This document shows positions 22,827-35,083 of a DNA stretch of 64,000 nucleotides, piece by piece; positions within the stretch are counted from its first letter, which is position 1, and each line of letters opens with the position of its first letter. The notes beneath the pieces are model-generated. The model worked only from the letters and a program-made list of their open reading frames with translations. It did no database searches and was not told where the DNA came from. The position numbers and the translations under genes were made by a program. The stretch comes from Mycocentrospora acerina. Lineage: Eukaryota > Ascomycota > Dothideomycetes > Pleosporales. The stretch is from contig JAKUHH010000092.1 in NCBI GenBank assembly GCA_022701365.1, positions 1 to 64,000 on the forward strand. Reading direction: 5' to 3'.

Positions 22827-24988
22827 AGTGGACTCAGTCGGGTGCGCCTTTTTGTGTAAGTGGAGTGGTTAGTGGTGCAGGTAATGGCATTATTATGGAT
22901 GGCTGAGTAGTGCAGTGCTTTGAAATCGATATCGGTCGAAGTGGCGGGATCGGAGGCGGGGCTTGGCGCACGAGGTTTCCCACTACAAAAGTTCGACGTT
23001 TCTCGCAGACATCCCTAGATTGACAAACTATCGAGGCTTTCAGGTTCGTCCAAAGAGCAAATAAATTTCAAGAGCATGTAGTGCAGCATTGGCGCAGTCC
23101 CCTGCTTGAGATAGACGCTAGTGGAACGCGTCGCGTGAATTTCGTGACACCTTGTTAACCTTCGTCTACCCACTCTTTGAGTTGTACCATCTGAGGTTCA
23201 TTCGTGTTCTGATGACGCTACACTTCTCTCCAGTTCCATGGGAGGCTATCAAGCATATAGCCAATCCTATTGGACCGGATTCATAGGATTGGCCGTTCTA
23301 GTATATTCGAGGATTGACTGCCTCTGTGCCTACGGCACGCGAGAGAGCGTGCGACTAAAATTGCTACAGTGGGCGGTCTTTCGCGATAGTAATCAGCTTA
23401 CGACTTCTTTCGCTGTCGACTGAACTACATGTCAGTCGTTTTTACAATACGTCCGAGCCACTTTTTCTTTATTCTTCTCGCTCTCATCTCCTCACTAGGT
23501 CAAAATTCTCAAATTTCACGCCATTGTCGTAAACCGTTCCTTACATGTCAATCAACCTGTTTTTTTTTAGAAAGCTTGAGTCAACTCCTCGTGTTGTCGT
23601 TGTGGCAATAGTCTGATGGTTTTACCTTGCAGGCGTTCTCAGCGGTTCAGCATGCAGGTAATACGCCATTTAACACGGAATAGAGACCCGGCCAATCATG
23701 AGTAACATAGCCAGAAACTCTCAAAGACATGGCACACACGAGTTTTGCTCAAGCGTACCAGCCTTACAAAAATCACAGCCTCTGTGTATAGCATCGGCTC
23801 TCACTCCTTTGTCTCGAGGGATTAACGCCTATTAAGATTTTCTTGATCCATGGTTTGACATAACAGAGTTGGTCACCGAGGCATATCAACTGCCACATAG
23901 ATCTTGGAGATGACTTCAGAACCACAGTCTTGCTTTTTCAGAGCTCCACTGGTGGCTGTGCAATTTGGCTTGCCGCCAAGTATATTCCAGTCGACACAGG
24001 TTTGTTGTTGTAAGATCACTAATCCGTCATTGACTGAAACTTTCGCACCATCTCGATGTAGTCAACGACTACGAGATTCTAGCCAGATCTGAAAATATGG
24101 GAACTGCAATACATCTATTGCATTGTTATCAATCCAGTTTCTACAACTAACAGTCACGTGCACAGCTCAGGTTATATCGAATTTTCCTGCTAAGAAACTA
24201 CTAAAATTGCCGCCCGATAGACAGACTCCGCTACTCAACAAGTTGGAGAAATTTAACCCATGGCTGCGGGGAAGCTAGTCGCACGTACATGTACCGTTGA
24301 CAAAGACCGTTCGGAGGGCTAGGTCGCCAGCCAAGGTCAAACCAGTGGCAAATTTAAGCTCACTACCAATGTACTATCAAAAAGCAGCGCAATATGACTT
24401 GGATCTGCAGTTATCTTTTGTTATTTAGCAAGAAAATACATTTTCAACAAGAGTCTGATCGCGAGAAAGTATCCACGTCATACGACTCTACCTTGACAGA
24501 GCCAACTGAGTTCAACGTTGAACAGACCAAAGGTTGTTCAACGTGCGTCGGAGAGCGCGAACGAAGCCTTGAATACAGTTTAGAACAGTGAAATGGCAAC
24601 GTAACATTTTGATAGAAGTGTCTTGGTGAACCGCCAACTCCACGAACGCGTCGTTTGGACGTCACCTTGGGAATTTCAGCATGCTCTGCAATGTTCTTAA
24701 ACTCCTCGTGTGTCAGCTCAGTTTCCTATGTCATGATTAGTGAAAAAGAAAGTCAACCTTGAAAGGCACCTTTCTTTTGCCGCCTTTGTTAGGCGATCTG
24801 CCGGGATGCAACCCACATGGCTTCACAACGAGAATGCCAAATAAGTTTGTTTTAACGTCAACGCGCTTGTCTTGCCGACCCAGCCGCTCGATGAACTTTT
24901 TAGGCTCCCCTCAACAACCCAATGCCCTTTCAAAGCGCAGGTCCATGCTATAGGTATCCTCTACATCAGCTAACACACCTACACAACT
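22827..24988. other. 2.2 kb gene-poor region
   Basis: No convincing gene. A 60-codon ORF at 23429-23611 has a signal-peptide-like start (hydrophobic FFFILLALISSLG) and four cysteines, but no further support. The rest holds short ORFs only. The part up to about 23000 is probably the cfd1 promoter. Confidence 0.35.
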
Positions 24989-26442
24989 ATGCCATTCTGT
25001 CGCCCACTGCACCTGCCGGTTCCGGACAACTCGATACATGTTACTCTCGAATTTTCCGTTGAGATCGCTCGAAATCACACATTATCCACTTTTGATGATA
25101 TGGTACGGCCGGCAACACCGTTGATCCCAACGTCCTTCACATCCACGGCTGCAGCCAGCCTTTCATCCCAAGGCCAGCCAACTTCAATAGACGAGCACCA
25201 GCCAATTGGTGATGATTTTGTAGAAGCAGTGCTGCTGTCAATTATCCAAAGCGAACGGCTTGACTTTTATCCAACTTTCAATGTCTCAGATCTACCACCA
25301 CTCATCCCTCAATTTACCGCTGAGGAAGCTGTTCATCAAATCAACAGGAGCATAAAAGAACTATTATGTTTCGGCCAAAAACTCAACGAGTCTGAGCGGC
25401 CGAAGATTCGCACAAAACCCATTCCTGCAGAAGATACTGAACTGTCTCAGAACATTTCACACTGGGTGTTTGGTCTCTCTATGCTCCAGCAGGTGGATTT
25501 CCCACTCTATCACATCATGCGCGATTCATTATACTCTCACACACCGAGACATATCTTCCTACGCTGGAACGCCTTCCGCAGAAGTTTAAGCGGTACCGGG
25601 CAGATGCTTGCGAACGTGGTACGACAGGCAGAAGAGCTACCTCGACGAAAATGGCCGCCATTACTATGGGAACTGTATTTGCTTCTTCTTGAGTATGTCA
25701 ATAAGACCCGTAGACGTCACCTATGTGACGGATTCTATAGCCTTCAAACTGATCACTGATACTTCATAGTCACACCGCAGCTCTGTCTGAGATTATGTTT
25801 CTCGAAGAGCCAAGACCCGACAGCCTTGGATGTCAGTTGAGCGCTTACTGCATTGCCCTTCGCATCAAGTTCTACCTCTGGCGCATGGCCCAAAGACATC
25901 CCATGTGTAGTCTCCGGGCTTACAGGCAACGATTACGGAAAGAGAGATTCCGCGATTACTTGAAGGAGACCCTTACGATTCTGGCCCAAGAACTTAATCG
26001 TCAACAAGATCCTCTAATGGGATACTTTCCCAGTGTCGAACGGGCAATTGTCGGCAGGCCGGTCAGCATTAATTCTATCACCGAAACGCTATCAGTAACG
26101 ACAACACAATTTTGCACCATCTGCCAAGATGAACATGCTGCGACAGAATGTGTTAAATCTCTCAAATGTAATTGTGTCTTTGGTCGAGACTGCTTAAAGC
26201 CACTGCTTAATCGAGACGCACCGTTTAGCAGTACTTGTCCAAACTGTAGGGCGCATTTCCACAAGCCCTTGAAATGGAAACCAGTCCATACCACTAACGA
26301 GCAAGAGTTGCAAATTGTCTCACTCTGGGCATTGAGACACAATATTGCTTCACTTAAGTGTGAGATCATGGCTGACCCTGAGCCTTTTGTCGCACGCCAG
26401 CGAATTTCTGGATTGGTGAGCTGTCTCGTGTATAGACATTGA
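24989..26442 (+). CDS. RING-finger protein of unknown function, copy 1 of a tandem pair
   Basis: Two ORFs join across a short intron. The acceptor is CCGCAG at 25780. The donor is GTGACG after 25724 (a second possible donor lies after 25709). With 25724 the product is 465 residues. The N-terminal two thirds are unrecognised. The C-terminal third has a RING-like zinc motif: CTICQDEHAATECVK, then LKCNCVFGRDCLKPLL, then STCPNCRAHF. The spacing suits a RING-HC variant, so E3 ubiquitin ligase activity is possible but inferred. The start may be the ATG at 25100 (MVRPATPLIP) rather than 24989, since the first 37 codons look less coding. The next gene, 490 bp downstream on the same strand, also encodes a RING protein. 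Confidence 0.68.
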
Positions 26443-26933
26443 GATAAGAAAGAATGTGGCTGTAAAAGGCTCATGCAGCGTTAGAATGGGATGATATGTT
26501 GCACCTAGAAATGCTACGATATGGAGAGAGAGCGACTTGTCTAGCCAGGGCTAAATTTTGGGGTTATAACATCTTGAAAACGTTACGATTTAAAACTTGA
26601 TGACGATTCTGCTTCAGTAGTCAGGATAAGCAATGCTAATGTTGTTTTCCTTCATATGCTGCTTCTTGGGTAAGCAATGTACAAACTTCCTGTCGCTAAC
26701 ATGCGCTTTGATAAAACCAACTGGTAATCTCTTTTTGGTGCCGGGAAGCTGCAGGTGCAAGTGTGGGGCGGTCCGTCTGCGCTGCCCCACGTGCCACCTT
26801 CTCATGCACTTGCGTTTGGGCATTCACTATCACAAACGCAGGCCGTATCTCATACACCAACCTAGCAACCTCACAAAAACACTACACAGTATAGATAGTA
26901 CTGCATGAACTCTACACTTAAGTGTCAGCGAGC
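26443..26933. other. Intergenic region between the two RING genes
   Basis: No gene is supported. Two short opposing ORFs of 69 and 91 codons overlap here and look non-coding. Confidence 0.4.
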
Positions 26934-28258
26934 ATGGAAGATATTCATCAACAGTCCAGGAGCGTCCCGGCAAGCGCAGCAGGTGTGTGCTAATCGGTCA
27001 GGTGCTCATAGGGTAGCATGGGCAGCATTGCGAAATATTGATAAGAAGCTCGGGCATCAAATAACACGCAACAGTATACCAACTTGCTCGCCTTCGCATT
27101 CGAAACCTAAACGACGTGCGAAAAATGCTACAAAAAGACGAAAAACTGAACTATGTTCTGGAAATGTCATGTGAGGCTATTCGTCAACTTATCAAACAGC
27201 ACCCGGCTCTATCACCGCATGACGCTTGCCCGTCATTAGAGACTAGCGACGATGATGAGTTACTGGAAGAAGGACGTCAAGCACGGGACTGGTTATCTGT
27301 AGTCCTCGCTTGCCATGATAAGCTAACCGGCCGTGAACACGAGATACGTTTGTTTAGAGTTGCAACTGAGAAAGAAATCGCAGGACAAAGTGAGCGTTGG
27401 TCCGAGAAGGAGAAAATCTTCATGGCACTTACAGATCCCAAAATCGAGGGTCCTGAGAACAGACTCAAAGCCACCTTCATACTCGTTCTTCACCTCAATC
27501 TGGCACAACAGTTAAAACAGGTCAGTGCAAAAGCACAAGCATGTGTCGACCGCGTAGAACGGGTCGAAGCGATGGGTTTGCAAATAGATGAAATTCGAGA
27601 AACAATTGTTACGAAGATACAAAACGTCAAAGTCGACCACTTTGCTTGCGCAATCCCCCTCTCCCAGCTCACCTCGCAGTCTTGCACAGATGAAGCAGCA
27701 TGTCCTATCTGTCAAAACTCCTATACCGACCTCAGTAACTTCGCTGTATGCGAATTGCTCGCCGACTACCCCGTACGTATCAAGTACTGCGGTCATGTTA
27801 TCGGCAAAGCTTGTTTGGAACAGTGGATGATGACTCCCAAGATCGAAGAGGCGAAATATCCACACCGCACCTGTCCACTGTGCCGTGTCAAGATTGAAGG
27901 TGTAGCCTTTCCTCCGACATCTATGGCACTGCGTCGACATTTTCAGACAGATCGTCGGGCAATGGAGATGCTGAGGGAGATGGATGAAGGATGGGAGATA
28001 GATTTAGATGAGTGTCTTGATGCGGTGGTGGCATGTATGAGTGAGGAAACGGCTATCGAAGAAATGCTGGCTGAGATTGAGCGAAAGAGGACGACATGTA
28101 GGCGCGACTTTACGAAGGAAGAAGAGTTCTTGAGGGATAGGCTGGAGGAACTTGGGAAAGAGAAGTGGGCATGGGGGTTTAGGGGAGGTAATGTTTGGCG
28201 AAAGTTGAGAGATGAATGGATGGGAAGTGGAACGGTCAGGAAAGAGTTGAACTTGTGA
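26934..28258 (+). CDS. RING-finger protein of unknown function, copy 2 of a tandem pair
   Basis: Exon 26934-26982 (MEDIHQQSRSVPASAA) joins exon 27075-28258 across a 92-nt intron (GTGTGT...GCAACAG with a CTAAT element), giving 410 residues in frame. Without this intron the N-terminus has no ATG before QLARLRIRNLNDV. A helical middle (HEIRLFRVATEKEIAGQSER) precedes a C3HC4 RING: CPICQNSYTDL, then IKYCGHVIGKACLEQWM, then CPLCRVKI near residues 240-305. A C-terminal helical tail follows. RING E3 ligase function is inferred from the motif alone. It ends 184 bp from the convergent PP2C gene. Confidence 0.75.
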
Positions 28259-28442
28259 ATTAAGCAAACAGAATACAATACAATATTTGCCAACCTACAA
28301 AATACCCAAAGTTCGTTTTGTGGGGGCTTCCTTCACCCAAGACAAGGTATAGAATCGTGATGTACAGTGCAGACAAAGGCCGTCAAATATCCTCCGGGCT
28401 CCATAAAATCAAAAGCCAATATGCTTTCCACCCGATCACTTT

Positions 28443-29973
28443 TTAGTTCCTCAGACCCTTGAGCGAATCCTTGACAAAACTACTCACCGACGACCTTCTT
28501 CTTGACCTCTTTTCTGTTGGGATTCCCAAATACCCGCCATCCATGCTATCCTTTTTGACCCGAATTCTACCGCTCATCGCCTCTCCATTCGTGTCCAACG
28601 CCACCACGACTACCGTACAGTTATCCGCGCCCATTTTCCCTGCCGCTCTTGCTGTGGCCATCTCAGCGATCTGCTTTGCGCTTTTCTTGTTTTTCCAAGC
28701 TTTGACTGCTAGCTGTGTTTCTTCAAGGGCGTCAGTACTCTCACCAACGCCGTCGGACGCCAACAGGATTAAGGACTCTCCAGTGAGATTGCGAACGCAA
28801 AAATGCGCTTTGTTAGAGACAATGTTTGCATTTGCACGTTTTCCGGGGGCGAGGCCAGTCTCGATGCCTGCAAGGTCAGACAGATTGTGCCCTGCAAGTC
28901 GATTTACACGAGGCAGTTTGTAGTCCTGATCGCCGAGGGCGCGGGACATTGAGAGTCCGCCTGGAATGTATCTGTTAGCGAAAATTGGAATAAAATTGGT
29001 AAATCTCACCTATCCTAGCAATTCCCGTAGTGTGATTCACTTCACCACCTGCATTTTCGATTCTCTTCTTCTCCATCGGATCAGTGGGCTCATGCGCTCG
29101 ACTCAAAACCTCGACTTTCCACTCCTCTCCATTTCCTTCAGGACAGTCAGCAAATATGGCATAGGAATCCCCAAGATTTGCCTCTATGAGCATTTTTTGC
29201 GCTGTGTCGATGAGTATGAGTGTAACTGTTGATCCGCCTTTCAAGTCGGCGATCGAGAGCTCCTGGTCTTCTGCTGTAAGGGCACCCTGGATGCCAATTT
29301 TATATCTTTCTGCCGATGGGGATGGGACGCTAGGAAGGTGAATGTCCAGATGCCGGAGTAAATTTTTGTGGATGTGTTCGACTGTTTCGTCTCCACCACT
29401 GCGTCACGTTAGATTTTGGAGTGCGGATAGTTTTGGAATACCACAAAGTTGCAATACTGTGACTGGAGAAGGTTTTTGTCGGCATAGGATCATACATACT
29501 GGCCATCGTATATCGCAAACAATGTCAAATCTTTTCTTGAAGGAAAATTTCCCGGCATCAACGCAACATATCGATCTTCTTGGTGATCCCTGTCACCTTG
29601 AATCTGTGGGGTACATATTAGCGAGGGTCCGTGATGTTCCAGAGCTAACCTGGATATCCTCAGCTCCCTGTGACGTCGCGTGGGCAATGAAGACACGTGA
29701 AAAATGTGAAGATATTCAATCAACAGACTGTTCGAACAGTGGAGTCTATGTGAGCGGGGAAATGGCGAGTCATGGCGACGACCTTGTAGGAATCACACGA
29801 ACCCTGGATATTCCGACATCGACAATCTGGACGTGGCTCATCTCTGCTGTCTTTTCTTTTGTGTGTAAGAGCCGCAGTGTAGGATTCACCTTCTTATATG
29901 ATGAGTTCTGGCTACTGGCAACCGTTGTCTTTGGTTCGAGCTTGACTGTCTTGGTGCCAAGCCATAGTGGCAT
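28443..29973 (-). CDS. PP2C-type Ser/Thr protein phosphatase
   Basis: Metal-dependent phosphatase of the PPM family. Exons 29803-29973, 29500-29603, 29010-29398 and 28443-28960 sum to 1182 nt, giving 393 residues. Splicing rebuilds the signature blocks: VGISRIQGDRDHQEDRY, FAIYDGHGGDETVEH (the DGH is split by intron 2), GGSTVTLILID, ANLGDSYAIF, LSRAHEPTDPMEKKRI, GGLSMSRALGD (split by intron 3), ILLASDGVGE and MGADNCTVVVV. Together these hold the Asp residues that bind the two metals. A basic tail (RVKKDSMDGG, EKRSRRRSS) ends the protein. Intron 1 (199 nt) is longer than its neighbours, and its donor choice, after GISR, is the least certain point. No mitochondrial or secretion signal is evident. 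Confidence 0.9.
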
Positions 29974-32900
29974 CGATGACGTTCTGGGTCCCGAGGGCTG
30001 GATGACTGCGCCTGCGTAGCTTCATGAATGGCAAAAGGCCACGATAAAATGCCTCAAACAACTTCAAATTCAGACAGGCGTATACTAGCAAACGTGCAGT
30101 AGATCACTGGGCAGTGCAATGAGACTGATCCACATTTTGTCCGGTTCGTGGTCACGTGCCCTTTTTGGAACCATTCACCGCGTTTTCCAACCGCAGATAT
30201 GGCAAGAAGTCAATCCACAGATAAGACACACTCAGGTGATGATATCCACATGCGCGAATATGTATATTTCCGACATACTTGACTCTGATTAAGCCATTTT
30301 AGCGTTTGGCGCACCCTTGGCCAACTCGAAAGGCTCAGTCAGGATGCAAATTCTGGAACGCCGCGGTTGGATCGAACTCCGTCGAAACAGTCTTGGTTTT
30401 CCTTGAAATCTCATCCGCGCAGCTAGAAATCAGATATTGAAAATGAATACTATAGTTCATGTAGATGAAGCTGTTGTCAAGTGCGTTGCTCTGCGCTTCA
30501 GTCTTCCCACACGTAGTATCCTGTGACTACCTACCACATCAATACAGTTTGAGCTCTTGTTCTTAGCGGAATTGGTACGTTTACCAGAGTTTAGGTCGAA
30601 TGTACTGTCGCCGTTCTTCTGGATATCTGTCCTTCGGTGACTACTTGGATTGACATTGTTGTAATAACTCTATGATCGTCCACCATATCCGTAGTTAGAC
30701 TTGAAAAAGATCAACTGGAAAAATGATCTGGTCACCGCTCACCTGGAAATACCTTCCTATTATGTTTGGCGGAGGCCATCAGCAGCGACTCTTTCCGCCA
30801 GAATGGTAAGTTTGGCGAGTAGTCGATTATCAGTCGTAAGCTATACTTCTTATGGCGTCAAACCTACTCAAGACACTTGCGTTATTGATGGTGAGTTGTG
30901 CATAGCAAGAATTGGTTAATAGCATTTAGTCCAAGATCTAGTGCATCGGCAGATAGATACGCCCCATCGGTCAACGTTGTATTGAAAGCTTGACTCCATA
31001 CTTATGAGATACATGATGCAACCTAAGCGGCGCCTATTTTCTGTGACGACTATTTAGTTGCTATTTTATGAGAAGCATTAATAACTGCTGAGAAGGAGTG
31101 TTTAGTGTTAAAACGGTCATCACCCACCTCTTACCTAAAGGGAAAACGTAAAGCTCGGAGCTATTCAGAATGCTAAGGCTGATTACATTTCCATGAAAAC
31201 ATAGCAGATATGAACAACCAAAAGGGGCTTGCTGTTTTGACAATGCCCGAGACTGTTACAATCTTACAGCAGGCTGCGTAGTCACAAATCAACCCAATCT
31301 CGCCGGAGAAGAAAAAGACCCCCGACTCCATATGAGTGTCAGAAAACAGACGAAACTAGCTAAATCACTGTTAGCCAGATAATGTATTTACAGAAAGCGA
31401 TGCGCCCTACCTTGTACGATGCTGGCTCTATATTTGTTTAAGAGTTTTACATACGCTAACTTAGCTGTTCCCGAGGCCAGCTTCTTATGCCCTCTGATCA
31501 ATGGAAACTAGAACTTGTTCTATGTTACTCATGTCATAATTTTACGCCTCACTAATAGCGGATGCTCTAGCAGAAGCTCAGGTATCCGCTTTTCACAACA
31601 AAGAAGCATTCAATTAGGTGGGGTTACAATACAAGGACTGAAACTTGTAGAACATTGGTCGATTGTAATATGCAGTAAGAATTCAGACCCATTTAATTGA
31701 TTAATTATGCAGGTGGGCCAAGACCTGAGGCCATGTATTTATTCTTTAGGAGTAATGAAATCAGATGGAAAATTCGTGACTGTTGATATTAAGTCATTAC
31801 CTACATTTTGACCTGCCTCAGGAGAAGATACCTTATTGCAAAGCACCGGTTACTATCTTCAACAATACACAAGCATACAGGCCTGTTCAACAAAACTTAC
31901 CATGCTGCCCTCGGCAGTTGCAGAGTAAAATTTAAGCAAGTGGTTCAACTTGAGGTTATTTAATGTTTTAACTCGTGGCCTATCAGATGATAGATCATAG
32001 TACCTTTTTGGCTTGTAGGGAACAGTGGGGTAGAGCCGTGTCCTGACATCAATGCCTATGCTAACCAGGGTTGCACTATGAGGTGGTTGTTGAACCAGTG
32101 ACACTGGCTCAAGATTAGCTATACAACAACAACTTTGCTAATAAAGACCTAAAAAATATTGCAGCCTACATATTTTGGTACTCTGTCAACAATCTTCGTT
32201 CCGGCCCCTGGGACGAGGGCTCTCGAATACATAGATAACACTGCCTTCATCATGTGTCGTTTGTGTTGTGAGGAAATAACACCGCAGTATCTGTTGAACA
32301 GATTGTGCAAACTTTCAAACCCATCTTAATCAAGCCATTTCCCCGCAGATATTAATTGGTGATAGCATGTCGATCCTATTTTACACTAGTTCATCCATTA
32401 GCTTCCTCTCCATCTTTCTCAATTGAGTAAATGACAGTAAACTTTGAACATACCCAATATTTTAATTGCCAAGATAAAAGGACGTCAGCTTTACGTCTGA
32501 GCCACTGGCTATCAAGACTCTTCTAAGCGCAAATCCTTTCACTTTGCGAGCCAAGCCCGTTCGAACCGCTTCAGTATCTCGCCAAGTAAATTTATGGCTG
32601 TGCAGTACCGGTGACTCAAACTTACCAATCTTCGAGGTCAGGACCACAGCTGCAAAATTTACGAAGAAGGAAGTAGCCGTGGAAGATGGGTGATAATTTG
32701 AAATGGGGTGATTAAAGATGAAATGCTGCTCACGGTGGATGCATTACCTACCAATTTTACATTGAGATCTATCATGGCCGAACAAGTCCATCCAGCATAG
32801 GAATTATTCATGGGCCGCTGAAAACATCAAAATCCACACATCTGCCCAACTTCCGGGATATCCGGTCCTCCATTTCTTCTTTCTGGTCTTGCGTTTGAGC

Positions 32901-33637
32901 CAATGTCGTTGACTGGCTATTGGCATCGGGCTGACGTCGCACCAAGAGGAAGAGACGAAGCACCTTGATTGTGGAGAGGGCAGGCGCAAAAACCCATCAC
33001 CTTGTATGTAGTTTGTTACGCCATCAAAGTGAAATAATAAATCTGGGAAGCATTTAGCTATCACTGAGTAATTATAATACGATGCTCCATTCTGTCCATC
33101 ACTGGCCTTCAACTTCGACCGCTGGTATCCACCACATATCAAGAATATGAAGTCAAATTTGATACCGTAACACTGCGCGAAATCAACCGAGATTTGTTCG
33201 TGAATCTGAGTAATTATCAGTGTTAAGAAGAAGTGTTTCATTAGCCAAAATACGTAAATGTGTCTCAAACTAATCTATCAGCCAAAAATAATGAACCTTC
33301 CAGCTGCAGCAGCACATGGGTCAGCCTGTTTTACAGCGCACCGAATCTTTCCGAATCATACCTCTCAATCCAAGATTGAACAAGCAATGGTAGCACGCAC
33401 CAGGGGGAGCATTAATCCGCTCATGAGATATCCAATATGACAACATTCTGCTAGAAAACATTCAACTAATCAAACGACAGGTAGTACCACGACCACACAA
33501 ACGTATGGATATTACACAGCACCACCAACAGGAATCATTAATCCAAGCCTTCTTCATTGCAAACCAAACGTCCCCTTCCCCCATCTCCAACCATACCCAC
33601 ACTCCTACCTCCCCAACCCACCTAACAACAGACCGGC
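29974..33637. other. 3.7 kb gene-free, moderately AT-rich region
   Basis: No ORF here looks like a gene. The longest, 154 codons on the minus strand at 32804-33268, has no recognised domain. No intact transposon ends, tRNA or simple repeat were seen. It could be an old, heavily mutated repeat or simply a long intergenic region. Confidence 0.4.
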
Positions 33638-34652
33638 TCACCTCCCCGCATCGCCATACTTCCTCCCTCCACTAAACCTCCCCTCTCCCTTATCCGCTTC
33701 CGTAAAAATGCCCCCTCCACGCACCTCCCCCCTCCCCCTCACCACCTCCTCCACCTGCCTCAGCAACTCCTCGGGCGTCCCATGCCCCGGCACAAACACC
33801 AACCCCACATCTGGCGCCGGCGCCGCAGTCCCCACGAAATTCCCATCCGCGTCCTTGGCATAGTGTTTAAGGTACTGCTCGCGCTTCATCTGGCGGGTGG
33901 TGATGCTTGTTTTTGTTTCGCCCGACTTGCGGCTGAAGGGGTTGAGGTTGTGCAGGCTGTTGGCTTGGGTGCGGGATATCATTGGGATGGAGATTGTTTC
34001 GTTGGGGTCGCCGGTGGAGAGGGAGGACAAGAGGGCGCGTTGGAGGGAAGTATATGTTGGGGGGTTGTCTGAAGAAACGTAGGATGGTGGTGTTTCGGCG
34101 GTTTGAAGTGCATTTGTGTTGTTTTCTGCGTGGGCTTCTTCTTCTCTCTCCTCTTCCTTCTTCTTTGTGTGGGAGGAGTGCGGCAGGATAGTCATGTTTG
34201 CTTGTTGGTAGGTTGGTTGCGTAACAGAAAACTAACAATTCAATAGTAATCTTCAGTATACCTAGGTAGTCTCACCAAAATGGTAATTCCACAAACAGCA
34301 GAACCCCCTCCCATCTTATACCACTTCCCAACCCGCCACCCAACCCGATAGCCACACCCACCCGCCTTACTCTCCGCCCTCACAGCCCCAACCCAAAACG
34401 TCACACCCAGCAAACTCCCCGCGGCTACCCTGCACCAGCCCACCCGATTCGCCCGCCGATCCTCGCCACACGCAAAAAACAGCGCAAGTGAGCAGCACGC
34501 ACCGCACGCGCCGCAAATAAACGGGACGCCTTACCAGCGATGTGCACCAAGCGAAGCTTCATCAAGTGGAAATGCTTGGTTTCGTGGGAAATGCGGGGAA
34601 GAGAGGGATTTCCTAGTTGGGAACAGTGAGCTTGTGGCGCGCTACTGTGCAT
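33638..34652 (-). CDS. Membrane protein with PPxY motifs, unknown function
   Basis: Rebuilt from three exons: 34646-34652 (ATG plus 4 nt), 34276-34529 and 33638-34231, 855 nt, 284 residues. The third exon is open upstream of its first ATG and joins exon 2 in phase 0 at a GTGAGA donor. Exon 2 encodes hydrophobic segments (PFICGACGACCSLALFF; VAAGSLLGVTFWVGAV; GGGSAVCGITILFSV) separated by short charged loops. The long cytosol-like tail carries two PPxY motifs, PPSY (135-138) and PPTY (144-147), then a conserved-looking block (SRTQANSLHNLNPFSRK, REQYLKHYAKDADGNF). PPxY motifs bind WW domains of Rsp5/NEDD4 ligases, so an adaptor role is possible. The first exon is the weakest part; gene callers may start at 34195 instead. 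Confidence 0.6.
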
Positions 34653-35083
34653 AGTCGTCTCGATACGATGGGGGGTGCTATGTGATGTGATGCGATGTGC
34701 CTATTTAGGTAGGTAGGTTGGTAGACTATTCCCGCCGAATTGACAATGTCCGGTTAGGAAAGATCTGCATGCTGTGTATGTGTGTGTGTGTTATTTCAAG
34801 CAATACTTTTTTTCCCCTTCTCTCTCTCTCCGTTTCTCTTTGAGAAAATGCTTCCGCGCGTGTGTGTATGTGCATGTGTATGTTTTTTTTTTTACAAAAA
34901 CTGAAAAGTTTGGGTATTGGCATTACAACCTCTCTAATCTAATACAGTTCAATCCAATCCAATCCAATCCAATCCTATCCTATCCTCATGAATACTAGCA
35001 AAAATCAAAGCATTGCTTTACATGATAACCCGAGACTTTCATTAAGCATTTCCGGCTAGCCTTGTCGTTTTCCCTACTTTTCT
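34653..35083. other. Intergenic region with low-complexity tracts
   Basis: Contains T- and TC-rich tracts at about 34809-34890 and an AATCC tandem repeat at 34950-34986, next to the 3' end of vps54. No gene is supported. Confidence 0.5.
34950..34986. repeat. AATCC/ATCCT pentanucleotide repeat
   Basis: Seven or so units of aatcc, drifting to tatcc at the right end. Confidence 0.85.

Noticed and set aside
26001..26474. 157-codon minus-strand ORF
   Set aside because: Antisense to the RING exon of the first RING gene.
29342..30019. 225-codon plus-strand ORF
   Set aside because: Antisense to the PP2C exons, which splice into a protein with all PP2C motifs.
32540..32600. tRNA-like T-loop sequence gttcgaacc
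   Set aside because: The flanking bases do not form a T-stem, and no acceptor or anticodon arm can be built.
32804..33268. 154-codon minus-strand ORF in the gene-free block
   Set aside because: No domain, unbalanced composition and no splice context; too weak to call.
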